Source: CANDYO01 sp964627795 (GTDB lineage: Bacteria > Pseudomonadota > Alphaproteobacteria > Rickettsiales > CANDYO01). From it: a stretch of DNA of 64,000 nt. The notes below the pieces were generated by a model that was given only the letters and a program-made list of their open reading frames with translations, did no database searches and was not told the DNA's origin. The first letter of the stretch is position 1. The number at the start of each line of letters is the position of its first letter. The DNA lies in assembly GCA_964627795.1 (NCBI GenBank), contig CAZVLF010000004.1, positions 1 through 64,000 of the forward strand, read 5' to 3'. Both the position numbers and the translations under genes were made by a program. Of this stretch, positions 1-8,926 are shown piece after piece.

Positions 1-177
1 CTCCAGATATTTACTAAAAAATATTAGACGTGCTATCTGATTGCAACAAATGCGATAGAACCTTTAAAAATACTTTTACTACTTCAACAATTAGAGATTA
101 AATAACTTTTAATGTTCAAAATTATTAATTAGAAAAATTCTTAGTTTTCCAAGATTATTTTATTATTTAATGCTAAT
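1..177. other. Left-edge non-coding stretch
   Basis: AT-rich sequence with frequent stops in all frames. I see no gene, RNA or convincing terminator. It lies downstream of rpe, whose stop is at its right edge. Confidence 0.4.
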
Positions 178-858
178 TTAATGAAATAATTTGAGTTGCT
201 CAATTTTACTTTGATATGTATTAGGACCATCTTTAAAAATATAGCTTCCAGCAACTAAAACATCTGCTCCTGCTTCTATTACCTTGCTGGCTGTTTTATC
301 ATTAATTCCGCCATCAACAAAAAGCTCTATTGGTAAATTTCTTGCATCTATTTTTCTTTTTATTGATTGGATTTTCTCTATTTGGCTTTCTAAAAATTGT
401 TGTCCGGCATAACCAGGGTTTACTGTCATAACTAAAACTAAATCAAGTGAGTCTAGAATATAGTCAAGAACATTTTCATGAGTGGAAGGAACAAGAGATA
501 CTCCAACTTTTTTACCTAAAGACTTAATTAAACTTATTTTCCTGTCTAAATGTGTACATGCTTCAACGTGGATAGTTATCATATCTGCTCCTGCTTCTGC
601 AAACTGCATAATATGACGCTCTACATTATTAGTCATTAGATGAACATCAAATGGCAAATTAGAATAGGGCCTAATAGATTTAATAACCTCAGGTCCTATT
701 GTAATGTTAGGAACAAAACTACCATCCATTACATCAATATGAATATAGTCAGAATATTTACTGATAAGGGAAATTTCTTCACCTAATTTAGCAAAGTTTG
801 CAGATAGAATTGACGATGAAACTTTGGCTATTTTATTCCTCTGATTCATTTTCATCAT
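178..858 (-). CDS. rpe: Ribulose-phosphate 3-epimerase
   Basis: Interconverts ribulose 5-phosphate and xylulose 5-phosphate in the cytosolic pentose phosphate pathway. The 226-residue TIM-barrel protein has the expected length. SSILSANF lies near the N-terminus, the metal-binding HIDVMDG is at about residues 40-46, DVHLM at 71-75, NPGYAGQ near 147 and VDGGI near 183. The first residues (MMKMN) offer two nearby ATGs; either start overlaps the end of the upstream DUF2610 gene by up to 26 nt, so the two are probably translated from one message. No other pentose-phosphate gene is in the window, but gap and pgk can supply triose phosphates. Confidence 0.95.
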   Translation of the reverse strand: MMKMNQRNKIAKVSSSILSANFAKLGEEISLISKYSDYIHIDVMDGSFVPNITIGPEVIKSIRPYSNLPFDVHLMTNNVERHIMQFAEAGADMITIHVEACTHLDRKISLIKSLGKKVGVSLVPSTHENVLDYILDSLDLVLVMTVNPGYAGQQFLESQIEKIQSIKRKIDARNLPIELFVDGGINDKTASKVIEAGADVLVAGSYIFKDGPNTYQSKIEQLKLFH

Positions 859-1126
859 CGGAATCGGATTCTTCTTCTATTGTTTGTTGTGCTGCTCCTA
901 AAGCATAAACGCAAAGATCTTCAAACGAGACATTATTTTTATCAGCAATATCCTTAAGTTTCGCTATACTTTCCATGACTTCGCCTGGAATGGTTCCCCC
1001 ACGCTCTTTAGATAACCAGTTTGATTGAAAATGCAAAGGATGATGTTTTGGCTCTGGATCACCAATATATATAGTAAATGGTGATTTCTGACCACCAAAA
1101 TCACATGGAACTGTAAATTTTTTCAC
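833..1126 (-). CDS. DUF2610 family protein
   Basis: Small acidic-tailed protein resembling the DUF2610 family found mainly in Rickettsiales; its function is unknown. I place the start at the GTG at 1126 (VKKFTVPC...), because AGGAGG sits 4 nt upstream of it; a longer frame from 1162 has no comparable ribosome site. The mature product is about 97 residues. Its N-terminal two thirds look like a compact domain (CDFGG, IYIGDPEP, NWLSKERGG) and its tail is a run of Glu/Asp/Ser. It overlaps the start of rpe, so co-expression is likely. Confidence 0.75.
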   Translation of the reverse strand: MKKFTVPCDFGGQKSPFTIYIGDPEPKHHPLHFQSNWLSKERGGTIPGEVMESIAKLKDIADKNNVSFEDLCVYALGAAQQTIEEESDSDDENESEE

Positions 1127-1216
1127 AAAACCTCCTAAAGTAATAAGGTTAATTATAACCAAAAAGTTATACTGCCGCTACTATAATCTTTATTAAATAT
1201 ATAAAAATAAAACATA

Positions 1217-4057
1217 TTATGCATACACGGTATTTTCTTGATTTGAGCATAAACCTATCAATTTTTGATATAAAACTGCATCCTCTTTAGCAATATTATG
1301 AGGGGCGATATTTAAAATTTCATTACAATTTATTAAAGCTCTTATCTCAGGCATATTTGGATTAACATCAGAATTAATTATATCTTTTGGCTTGTGGTTG
1401 TTATATATGGAAAGAGTTAAGTTTGTTTCTTTGCTAATCCATGAATTTTTAATAGGATATCCTGTACTATAAGCATAATCTTTTATTTCTTTCTGTTCTG
1501 ATTTAGTAAGTTTTATCTCAGTATCTGAAACATTAAAAAAAGAAGAATTAATTTTATGATATAATTTAGGACTTAGCTTATCTTCTTCAAGATGTATAGG
1601 AGCAGGACGCTCTGTTGTCTTACAAAAAATTTGACTATCATATTTATAACAACCAAAAGTTTCTTCATCAATTAAATCTGTAGAATTATCGATGCAAATA
1701 AACTTATAACTAGAAAAATATATTTGTTGCTCAAAAAAATCATCTTGATTGCTATCAATAACGTCATGATCAATAATTAAAAAAGTTGCTCCTGGCAAGT
1801 GCTCCTTCAATAGTTCTTTAGCTTTAGCTCTAGATCTTTGATCAAGCTCAGCAAATGTTTCATCCATTATAATAATAAAATCTGATGGACTGAGTTTCTT
1901 TAGTTGCATAGATAATTTTGCTTGAAGTATAATCTGAATTATACCTATTTTCTTTCTTTGCCCTCCACTTAATTCTACTTTCGAATTATCCATTAAAGCA
2001 TCTAAAAGATTAGACCCAAAAACTGATAATTCTTGTATTAGGTTATTGGTTGTAGATTTTATAAGGTCCTGGTGATCTTCAGCAAGACTTTCAACATCAA
2101 TAGGGAAAGTAATTACCTTATTTAAAGGCAATCCTATTGGTAAGAACATAGCTTGATCTAACATCAATATGGTGGAATTCACCGGCAAGGAAATCAAACC
2201 TTTGCTTTTTAATTCTCCATACAGACCTGCTTTTAAATCTCTTAAGAAAGTTGATTTTCCACTCCCATTATCTCCAGAAAGTAGGTAGCGGCATCCTGTT
2301 TGAAGACTAAGCTTTTCAATTCTTAAAAGTTCACGGTAAACTTTATCTTCAGTTTTAGAATATAAAAAAGGGTTACTATAAGTTCTATCTTCAAATTTTT
2401 GATGAATGGAAATTGAATAATCTTCAATAATTATCATATTATCATTGTTTTCCATTCGAATAACTTCGCTATTACTATTAACTTTTATAATTTCAAAGTA
2501 TTTTTTCAATCTATCATTACTAAGCTCTAATTCAATATTCTTTTTTTTAAGCTCTGGATTGCTTAAAAAAAATTGAGAAATATTATCTATTAAATTCCAA
2601 ATAGCTATTTTTTTATTGATAAAAATATTTACTTCGTAGAGATTAGGTTTATGAGATTTTATTTGCTTTAAAGCATCGTAAGATGCATAAATAATATAAA
2701 ATACTAGCTTAACTGTTTTATGATAAATTTCCTTCCATGAGTATTCAGCTTTTAAATTTCTTATTTTGCTGGATAATTCATCGTATTTTAAGAGAGAAGA
2801 ATCAAACCTCTTTTTTATAAAATATTCAGTATCTCTAAGCCCAATTTGATCTGCATTAAATTTAAAGAAATTCAGATTAGTTTCTGCTTCGTTATAAAAT
2901 TGACGTAAATTTTTTTCTTTATTTTTTATATTTTGGATCAGATCATGTAATATATTTTTATAATATAAATCTGGCAGCACAAAAGCGATGATCCATTCAG
3001 GAGAATTACTAGCAACCATATAAAGTGAGAAAAGAAAATTTACATGTTGAACTATAAAATTGCTTAACTGCAGAGCACCTCTTTTAGAAACGAACAGGTC
3101 GTTGATAAAACTACTTTCTAGTGCCTGCCCTTCACTACCATAGGATTTTAGCTTCATAGAATTACTATAATTGCTTAAATATACGCTTCCACGTTTTATG
3201 ATATCACTATTTAAATTGTTAGACTCAAAGTTAATAAAGTCTTTAATTTTTGTTGGGAGTAAGTAATAAGTGAAGACATGGAACCCTACCGAACATAATG
3301 TGCATAAAAGAGGAATAGAATTAATAAATGTACTAATTTCATGTAATTGTAGGGGTATAAACTCTTTAAAAAAATAATTTAAGTAATGAATGTCTATAAT
3401 TTCGGTTTCAAAATCATTTTCATCAATTTGAGCGTTTTCAGCTGAAGTATGTTTAAAATTATTAAATCCAATTGTATTATCAAAAAAGTTTCTGATGATT
3501 TTATAAATCAGGCTTTTTTCATCAAATATACCCATATATATTGAAAGAAGATTTATAAAAACTGTTGGCACGGTATTTAACAGTAAAGAGCTAACATATG
3601 GGATATCATATTTACTACCAAGAAAGTTATGTAAAATATTACGTGACTTAATTGGCTCTTCTACAACTTTATTAATATCAAAGAAATCAATACTTTTAGA
3701 AGCGATAACAGCGCTTATTGCGGCTAATAAAGGAAATTTATAAAAATTACTTACTCCTAAATAATTTTTATATGGCGTTAATAGATAAAACCACATTAAG
3801 GAAATAGAAAATATATGTTGATTTACATATTTTTGTGAAATGCAAAACTCATCAATCAATGCAGATAAAAATCCTAATAATCCTCCTCCAATCAGCCCGT
3901 GTACACCAAAATTCGAATAGCCTAAAGTACTTAAAGTTGTTGAAGCTGTAATAAAAGTTAAATGATAAGATTTTAAAGAGCTAGTTGATAAATATATTAT
4001 ATCAACTAATCCCTTATTTTCATTTATTTCACATTGATTAGTTGAATCAGAAGGCAT
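1217..4057 (-). CDS. Large ABC transporter, fused membrane and ATPase domains
   Basis: A 946-residue fusion with an ABC ATPase near the centre-right. The N-terminal ~120 residues and the segments near 150-180, 230-270 and 330-365 are hydrophobic, as in a permease domain. The ATPase has Walker A GDNGSGKST at about 596-604, signature LSGGQRKK near 707 and Walker B IIIMDE near 735. About 160 residues after the ATPase match nothing I know. The layout (membrane half then one ATPase) recalls the ABC_membrane_2/SbmA-BacA/YddA and ABCD half-transporters, but those are usually 550-750 residues, so this one is long at both ends. Substrate unknown. It is divergent from the zur-like gene across 179 bp, so zinc-responsive control is possible but not shown. 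Confidence 0.75.
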   Translation of the reverse strand: MPSDSTNQCEINENKGLVDIIYLSTSSLKSYHLTFITASTTLSTLGYSNFGVHGLIGGGLLGFLSALIDEFCISQKYVNQHIFSISLMWFYLLTPYKNYLGVSNFYKFPLLAAISAVIASKSIDFFDINKVVEEPIKSRNILHNFLGSKYDIPYVSSLLLNTVPTVFINLLSIYMGIFDEKSLIYKIIRNFFDNTIGFNNFKHTSAENAQIDENDFETEIIDIHYLNYFFKEFIPLQLHEISTFINSIPLLCTLCSVGFHVFTYYLLPTKIKDFINFESNNLNSDIIKRGSVYLSNYSNSMKLKSYGSEGQALESSFINDLFVSKRGALQLSNFIVQHVNFLFSLYMVASNSPEWIIAFVLPDLYYKNILHDLIQNIKNKEKNLRQFYNEAETNLNFFKFNADQIGLRDTEYFIKKRFDSSLLKYDELSSKIRNLKAEYSWKEIYHKTVKLVFYIIYASYDALKQIKSHKPNLYEVNIFINKKIAIWNLIDNISQFFLSNPELKKKNIELELSNDRLKKYFEIIKVNSNSEVIRMENNDNMIIIEDYSISIHQKFEDRTYSNPFLYSKTEDKVYRELLRIEKLSLQTGCRYLLSGDNGSGKSTFLRDLKAGLYGELKSKGLISLPVNSTILMLDQAMFLPIGLPLNKVITFPIDVESLAEDHQDLIKSTTNNLIQELSVFGSNLLDALMDNSKVELSGGQRKKIGIIQIILQAKLSMQLKKLSPSDFIIIMDETFAELDQRSRAKAKELLKEHLPGATFLIIDHDVIDSNQDDFFEQQIYFSSYKFICIDNSTDLIDEETFGCYKYDSQIFCKTTERPAPIHLEEDKLSPKLYHKINSSFFNVSDTEIKLTKSEQKEIKDYAYSTGYPIKNSWISKETNLTLSIYNNHKPKDIINSDVNPNMPEIRALINCNEILNIAPHNIAKEDAVLYQKLIGLCSNQENTVYA

Positions 4058-4236
4058 CTTAATACCTAAGGAGGTTTTATTATTTTATAATATAACTTGA
4101 ACCTATTAGTCAAGAAAGATAATTAAAATTAACTTTTAGATAATCATTTTTTAAAAAGACTATTTAGTTGTTTATTAAAAAAAAAAATTATGTTAGATTA
4201 AGAAAAATCAATAAAAAGTAGAGAAAGCCTTAGTAA

Positions 4237-4677
4237 ATGCTACTAGATTCCTTCAACACTAATGAGCAACTTTTTCATAAGAAAAAAATAAAATTAACAG
4301 GTCTTCGGAATGAAATATTAACTCATATTTATAAAAATGAAAGACCAATTAAAGCATATGACTTGCTATCTAAACTTAACGAAAAACATAAATCCATTAA
4401 ACCTATAACTCTTTATAGAATACTTGATCTTTTTATAGAAAAAGAAATTATACATAAAATTGAGTCCCAGAATGCCTATTTAAAATGTTCTATGCCTGAT
4501 TCCTCACACGAATATTGTTTTGTAATGTGCAAGCAATGCAATAATGTAGAGGAAGTATGTCAAAGCTCAATGCTTACTAAATTAAATGAGTATTTAAGAA
4601 ATAAATCTTTTACGATTGAAAAAATACATGTTGAGGCTTTAGGTGTATGCTCAAAATGCTCTAATCAAGCTTTTTGA
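4237..4677 (+). CDS. zur: Fur-family regulator, probably Zur
   Basis: Metal-responsive DNA-binding repressor of 146 residues. The N-terminal winged helix carries the recognition-helix signature KPITLYRIL at about 55-63. The C-terminal half has two CxxC pairs (C98/C101 and C138/C141), the structural zinc site of the family, and the HVEALGVC context is more like Zur than Fur. A znuC-like zinc transporter ATPase sits at 15.3 kb, which fits a zinc regulon. The stop codon abuts, tail to tail, the stop of the next gene on the other strand. The metal specificity is inferred from sequence resemblance only. Confidence 0.8.
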   Translation: MLLDSFNTNEQLFHKKKIKLTGLRNEILTHIYKNERPIKAYDLLSKLNEKHKSIKPITLYRILDLFIEKEIIHKIESQNAYLKCSMPDSSHEYCFVMCKQCNNVEEVCQSSMLTKLNEYLRNKSFTIEKIHVEALGVCSKCSNQAF

Positions 4678-5853
4678 CTAATATTGCTCGTCTATTAAAC
4701 ATACATATTTTTCTTCACAAACACCTAAAGTCATAAAAGATAATGGGTATTCCATGTAATTTATTTTCTCTTCAATTAGCATAGATGAACTACAAGTATT
4801 TTGATATAAACTTCCAAGAGACTCCTCTTTTGCATCACTATTATTTTTAAGCCAATACATTCCCGCCATCCAGCTAGCTTGAGCAATAATAAATTTATAG
4901 TTTTCCATACTTTCTGCATTATAAAAAGGATTCTTTAACAAAGCGGTAACATCAATATGTTTAATAGTAGAAATAAAATACTCAGGCCCGTGAATGGAAA
5001 AATCTACTATTGCCTCCATATAATCTTTATTAAACTCAGTAATATAGTTAGAGAATTCATGATCTAATTTTCTAAGATTAATATCATTTGCAGAATATGA
5101 CTTAATAAGATTATTCTCCATATTTAAAGCAGTATCTGCAGCATATATACCTTCTTTGGGTGCTACACTAATCCATGTTGCGATAAATTTATATGATTCC
5201 CAAGAAAAATTTTTTATTTGATTAAAGATAGGGTTATTTATTGATTTGCTAAAACCGTAATAAGTTTCTCTAAGTATCGGATATGCTATTATAGCACTAC
5301 CCTTTATAACAAAGTGATAAAGGAAAGAATAAGCAAATTCTATACTCTTAATTGCTAAAAACCTAGCGCAAAGGTATAACAACTTATCTTCCACAACTTC
5401 TATAATATTAGAAGAAGTTTTAGGCTTTTTTGATTCTACTCTTTTACGTCTTTTAGGACTTTTAGGAGTTATAAACTGAACCATCATATTTTCTGAGCTA
5501 CAACAAGTTCTTAAACAAGGGATATTTGAATCAGTCGGAGTTGTATCAATTTTTTGGTTGGCTTTATTAGAAAAAGAAACCTGAAATATATATTTTAATG
5601 AATCATCAACCTTCTTAACTAGCCAATTAGGTGCGTGTTGTGAGCAATCATGGTTTTCTATATTCTTATTAGTAATTTTTTTGATCCAAAACCCATATAT
5701 TACGCTTAATAAGGAGTCATTAAATGAGTCTAATAAAGCATGATCTTTAATAATTTCATAAGATGATTTGTGTAAATATTGATAACCTTTATATACTCTT
5801 GATATAAAGTTTTTCATTTTTATTTTAATATTAAAAATCTTCTCTTTAAACAT
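4678..5853 (-). CDS. Hypothetical protein with nuclear-localisation-like patch
   Basis: I do not recognise this protein. The open frame reaches a TTG at 5886, but ATG at 5853 (MFKEKIF) or 5817 (MKNFIS) is a more likely start; none has a good ribosome site. Visible features: an N-terminal basic segment, a Cys cluster (CLRTCC) and, at 5437-5457, a strongly basic PKRRKRV followed by further Lys residues, which resembles a classical eukaryotic nuclear localisation signal. A moderately hydrophobic region follows (around AYSFLYHFVIKG). No signal peptide is evident. In an intracellular bacterium this could be a secreted effector, but that is inference. Confidence 0.6.
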   Translation of the reverse strand: MFKEKIFNIKIKMKNFISRVYKGYQYLHKSSYEIIKDHALLDSFNDSLLSVIYGFWIKKITNKNIENHDCSQHAPNWLVKKVDDSLKYIFQVSFSNKANQKIDTTPTDSNIPCLRTCCSSENMMVQFITPKSPKRRKRVESKKPKTSSNIIEVVEDKLLYLCARFLAIKSIEFAYSFLYHFVIKGSAIIAYPILRETYYGFSKSINNPIFNQIKNFSWESYKFIATWISVAPKEGIYAADTALNMENNLIKSYSANDINLRKLDHEFSNYITEFNKDYMEAIVDFSIHGPEYFISTIKHIDVTALLKNPFYNAESMENYKFIIAQASWMAGMYWLKNNSDAKEESLGSLYQNTCSSSMLIEEKINYMEYPLSFMTLGVCEEKYVCLIDEQY

Positions 5854-5965
5854 TACTAAACCGCTAACTTTAATAGTTTTGAACAAATGTTACTATATAA
5901 CATAACACTTTAATATCAAGAAGCATATTAATTTTTTTTAAGAAATTTAATTATTAAGAAATAAC

Positions 5966-6367
5966 CTAGGTTAGCAAGTTAATGATTTGATTGATTATTT
6001 TAGAATGATTTTGATTATTCAACTTAATGGCTACAAAAATAGTATCATCACCAGCTATAGTACCCATTATTTCAGGGACCGTTTTAACCATAGTAGAATC
6101 AATTTTTGCAGCTATCATACTAGCATTACCAGGCATAGTTTTTATTATAACTAGGTTAGGAGAGCAAAATTTAATTTCAAGCTCTTTGTTTTTAGACTGA
6201 TGAGAAATAACATATTTCCCAGCCACTTTAGATATATTCAAGTTTTTAAGTTTTCTTGAAATAGAAGATTGGGTTACTTCAAATCCTCTTTGCTTTAGTA
6301 AATCAATTAAGTGTTTTTGATCATAAACTCCTTTTTTAATAAGATCTAATATAACTTCATTAATCAT
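5966..6367 (-). CDS. argR: Arginine repressor family regulator
   Basis: A 133-residue ArgR-type protein. The N-terminal winged helix-turn-helix has TQSSISRKLK at about 32-41, and the C-terminal arginine-binding/oligomerisation domain carries GTIAGDD at 102-108, including the aspartates that contact arginine in the family. The last residues are short relative to E. coli ArgR but otherwise it is complete. It starts 5 nt after the stop of the upstream mscS-like gene, so the two are likely co-transcribed. No arginine biosynthesis gene is in the window; it may instead control arginine uptake. Confidence 0.9.
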   Translation of the reverse strand: MINEVILDLIKKGVYDQKHLIDLLKQRGFEVTQSSISRKLKNLNISKVAGKYVISHQSKNKELEIKFCSPNLVIIKTMPGNASMIAAKIDSTMVKTVPEIMGTIAGDDTIFVAIKLNNQNHSKIINQIINLLT

Positions 6368-6372
6368 ATTTT

Positions 6373-7329
6373 TTACTTTATATGCCTTACAGTTGGAATT
6401 GCTAAAGGTATGTGGTGTGACTTTAAAGTATTTAATATCCTGTTATTAACATTGCTAAGCACTAATCTTCTATCAGAACTATTTAAATTTACCCAAAAAT
6501 TTACCTCATAATGAAGAATATTATTATTAAATTTAACCAATAACATTTGCGGCTTAGGAGTAGTTAAAATTTCTCTATTTTGAGCAACGGCTGCAAGGAT
6601 TATTTTCTCAAGATCATTTTTAACAACATCTTTTTCTTCTATGCTTATTTCTGTACTGATTCTTATTCTACCACCATTAGACGTCCAATGAGAATATTTT
6701 TCTTGCATCAACTTACTATGAGGAACTATGTGTTCAATATTATTTTGGGTTTTAATTTTTATAGAACGTGCATCTATAGCTTCAACTTTTCCTATCATAT
6801 TCTCATATTCAATTAAGTCACCAACTTTTATATTGCCTTCAACAATTAAAACTACACCACTTATAAAGTTATTTATAAGATGCTGAGATGACAAACCTAT
6901 ACTTACCACCAAAGCACCACCAATAAAAGTAAAAATAGTAATAGGCACATTAGCTATGTCTAAAACTATAAGAACGATAATAGCCATAATAAAATAATCT
7001 ATTACTCTGCCAAAAAGGTTACGTGAGCTATAATCAAGTGATACTATTGCAAATAATCTTCTTTTTAAGCTAGCACTAATATATTTGGAGGCTTTCAGCC
7101 CTATGATAAGGCACACTAAACCAACAAAAAGATTTTCAATAGTGATTGATTGATTTTCTAGTGCTACAATTTTATAATGGAGAGCTTTATTAATGATCGC
7201 GATTGCATCTTTAAAAATTGAAACAGCTTCTGATAAAACCCTTGCAAAATCCAGTGTATGGGAATCATCTGAAGCTAAAGCGCAGCGGGGCAAAATAAAA
7301 AAAATAGCAAGAAAAAGAATAAAACTCAT
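6373..7329 (-). CDS. MscS-family mechanosensitive channel
   Basis: A 318-residue small-conductance mechanosensitive channel protein of the inner membrane. An N-terminal hydrophobic segment ending near ALAS looks like a signal peptide or signal anchor; further membrane segments lie at about 60-80, 105-125 and 130-150. The pore-lining region (GGALVVSIGLSSQHLINNFISG) and the following beta domain (KVGDLIEYENMIGKVEAI) are typical of MscS. The C-terminal alpha/beta domain is present. It relieves turgor on osmotic downshift. argR follows at once downstream. Confidence 0.88.
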   Translation of the reverse strand: MSFILFLAIFFILPRCALASDDSHTLDFARVLSEAVSIFKDAIAIINKALHYKIVALENQSITIENLFVGLVCLIIGLKASKYISASLKRRLFAIVSLDYSSRNLFGRVIDYFIMAIIVLIVLDIANVPITIFTFIGGALVVSIGLSSQHLINNFISGVVLIVEGNIKVGDLIEYENMIGKVEAIDARSIKIKTQNNIEHIVPHSKLMQEKYSHWTSNGGRIRISTEISIEEKDVVKNDLEKIILAAVAQNREILTTPKPQMLLVKFNNNILHYEVNFWVNLNSSDRRLVLSNVNNRILNTLKSHHIPLAIPTVRHIK

Positions 7330-7406
7330 TTTTAAAGTTGACTTATGATAAGAAAGTTATTAAGTTGTTTAATTCTAATTTTAACCTAAATTTAAGGTAA
7401 AGTAAA

Positions 7407-7544
7407 GTGAAGCGTACATATCAACCAAGTGTAAGAGTTAAGAAAAATCGCCATGGTTTTCGTGCTAGAATGGAAACAGTTGGCGGAAGAAAAGTTTTAA
7501 GTAGCAGAAGAAAAAAAGGACGTAAGCGTCTTTGCGTGAGCTAG
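7407..7544 (+). CDS. rpmH: 50S ribosomal protein L34
   Basis: A 45-residue protein starting at GTG 7407 and reading VKRTYQPS...RKKGRKRLCVS. The N-terminal KRTYQPS, the central RHGFRARM and the basic tail are diagnostic of L34, a component of the large ribosomal subunit. AAGG lies upstream of the start. rnpA follows 6 nt later, the classic rpmH-rnpA pair. The gene is below the usual size cut-off of gene callers and easy to miss. Confidence 0.96.
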   Translation: MKRTYQPSVRVKKNRHGFRARMETVGGRKVLSSRRKKGRKRLCVS

Positions 7545-7550
7545 TTTCTT

Positions 7551-7895
7551 GTGTCTAAAGGACAAACAAAACTAAAATCAAAACTCAAATATATCTTTGA
7601 TAAAGGCGACAAGCTAGTTTCTAAAGGCTTTGTCGCTTTTTTTATTTATGAATCTACATTCAGCTCTACTATAATTGCTAGCAAAAAAGTTGGTAATGCA
7701 GTGAAACGAAATAGATGCAAAAGACGCTTAAGAGAGTTGCTAAGAAAGTTTTTAATTCCAAAATTTGATAATGTTGCTATAATATTGCTTGCAAGAGAAG
7801 CAACTCCTAGCTTAGCATGGGAAATTCTAGAGAATGATATGGCAAGGCTAGAAAAAAGAATTTCATCAAAAATTAATCAAACACCAGAAAATTAA
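7551..7895 (+). CDS. rnpA: Ribonuclease P protein component
   Basis: Protein subunit that helps the RNase P RNA mature tRNA 5' ends. The 114-residue basic protein starts at GTG 7551 and holds the RNR signature (KVGNAVKRNRCKRRLRE) at about 51-67. It follows rpmH by 6 nt, the usual order. The downstream gap gene begins 14 nt later, so transcription may run on into gap-pgk. Confidence 0.95.
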   Translation: MSKGQTKLKSKLKYIFDKGDKLVSKGFVAFFIYESTFSSTIIASKKVGNAVKRNRCKRRLRELLRKFLIPKFDNVAIILLAREATPSLAWEILENDMARLEKRISSKINQTPEN

Positions 7896-7909
7896 AAATT
7901 GGGTATAAA

Positions 7910-8926
7910 ATGACTATAAGAATAGGAATTAATGGACTTGGTAGAATTGGCAGATGCATAATTAGAGCTCTATTTGAAACTAACAGGCATAATGAATTTG
8001 AAATAATTGCTGCAAATGGACCAGCCTCAGTTGAGGAACATATTCATCTTCTTAAATATGATTCAGTGCACGGAACCTTTTTTGGCGACATTACTTATGA
8101 GAATAATTCACTTATAGTGAATGGAAAAAAAATAAAACTTTTTCAAGATCGTAAAGTAGAGAACTTAGATTGGAGCGAAACAGATTTCCTTTTGGAATGT
8201 ACCGGTAAATATACTGATCGCGAAAAAGCAAAAGAATTAGTTGAAAAAGCAGGCGCTAAGAAAGTTATAGTGTCAGCTCCTTGCACTAATGCAGATAATG
8301 TAATTGTTTATGGTGTTAACAATAATGTACTTAAAAAAGAAGATCAAATTATCTCTATAGGTTCATGTACAACTAATTGCTTGGCTCCTGTAGCAAAAGC
8401 TTTAAATGATAATATAGGCATTGAATCTGGTTTTATGACCACTATTCATTCTTATACCAATGATCAAAGAATATTAGATGGAAGCCATAAGGATTTGCGT
8501 AGAGCAAGATCTGCAGCTATATCTATGATTCCAAGTTCAACAGGCGCTGCTAAAGCATTAGGTTTAGTTTTACCAGAATTATCAGGTAAATTAGATGGCT
8601 CTGCTGTAAGAGTACCAACACCTAATGTCTCAATGATTGATTTATGCTTTGTTGCCAAAAAAGACACGAATATTAGTGAAATAAATGATATTATTTCTTC
8701 TTATGCTAATAGCCAAATGAAAGGAGTTTTAACTGTTGCAGAAGCAAAATTAGTGTCTATTGATTTTAACCATAATAGTAATAGCTCCATTTTTGATCCA
8801 TTTGAAACAAAAGTTGTAAGTGGCCGCTTCTGCAGAATTGTGGCATGGTATGATAATGAATGGGGATTCTCTAACAGAATGCTGGATATTACAAAGCTTT
8901 TTGCCGAAATATGTGGAAAATTATGA
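7910..8926 (+). CDS. gap: Glyceraldehyde-3-phosphate dehydrogenase, possibly NADP-type
   Basis: Interconverts glyceraldehyde 3-phosphate and 1,3-bisphosphoglycerate. It has 338 residues, with the Rossmann motif GINGLGRIGR at 6-15, catalytic Cys153 in SCTTNC, the catalytic His near 180 (TIHSYT) and the C-terminal WYDNEWGFSNRM. At the end of the second beta strand, where NAD-specific enzymes have an Asp (usually ..ND..), it reads AANGPAS. Loss of that Asp is seen in NADP-using GapB-type enzymes, so a biosynthetic (gluconeogenic) role is plausible. The stop overlaps the pgk start in an ATGA. Confidence 0.95.
   Translation: MTIRIGINGLGRIGRCIIRALFETNRHNEFEIIAANGPASVEEHIHLLKYDSVHGTFFGDITYENNSLIVNGKKIKLFQDRKVENLDWSETDFLLECTGKYTDREKAKELVEKAGAKKVIVSAPCTNADNVIVYGVNNNVLKKEDQIISIGSCTTNCLAPVAKALNDNIGIESGFMTTIHSYTNDQRILDGSHKDLRRARSAAISMIPSSTGAAKALGLVLPELSGKLDGSAVRVPTPNVSMIDLCFVAKKDTNISEINDIISSYANSQMKGVLTVAEAKLVSIDFNHNSNSSIFDPFETKVVSGRFCRIVAWYDNEWGFSNRMLDITKLFAEICGKL

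Noticed and set aside
6580..6816. Plus-strand open frame opposite the MscS gene
   Set aside because: It lies wholly inside a well-supported gene on the other strand; its translation has no recognisable features.
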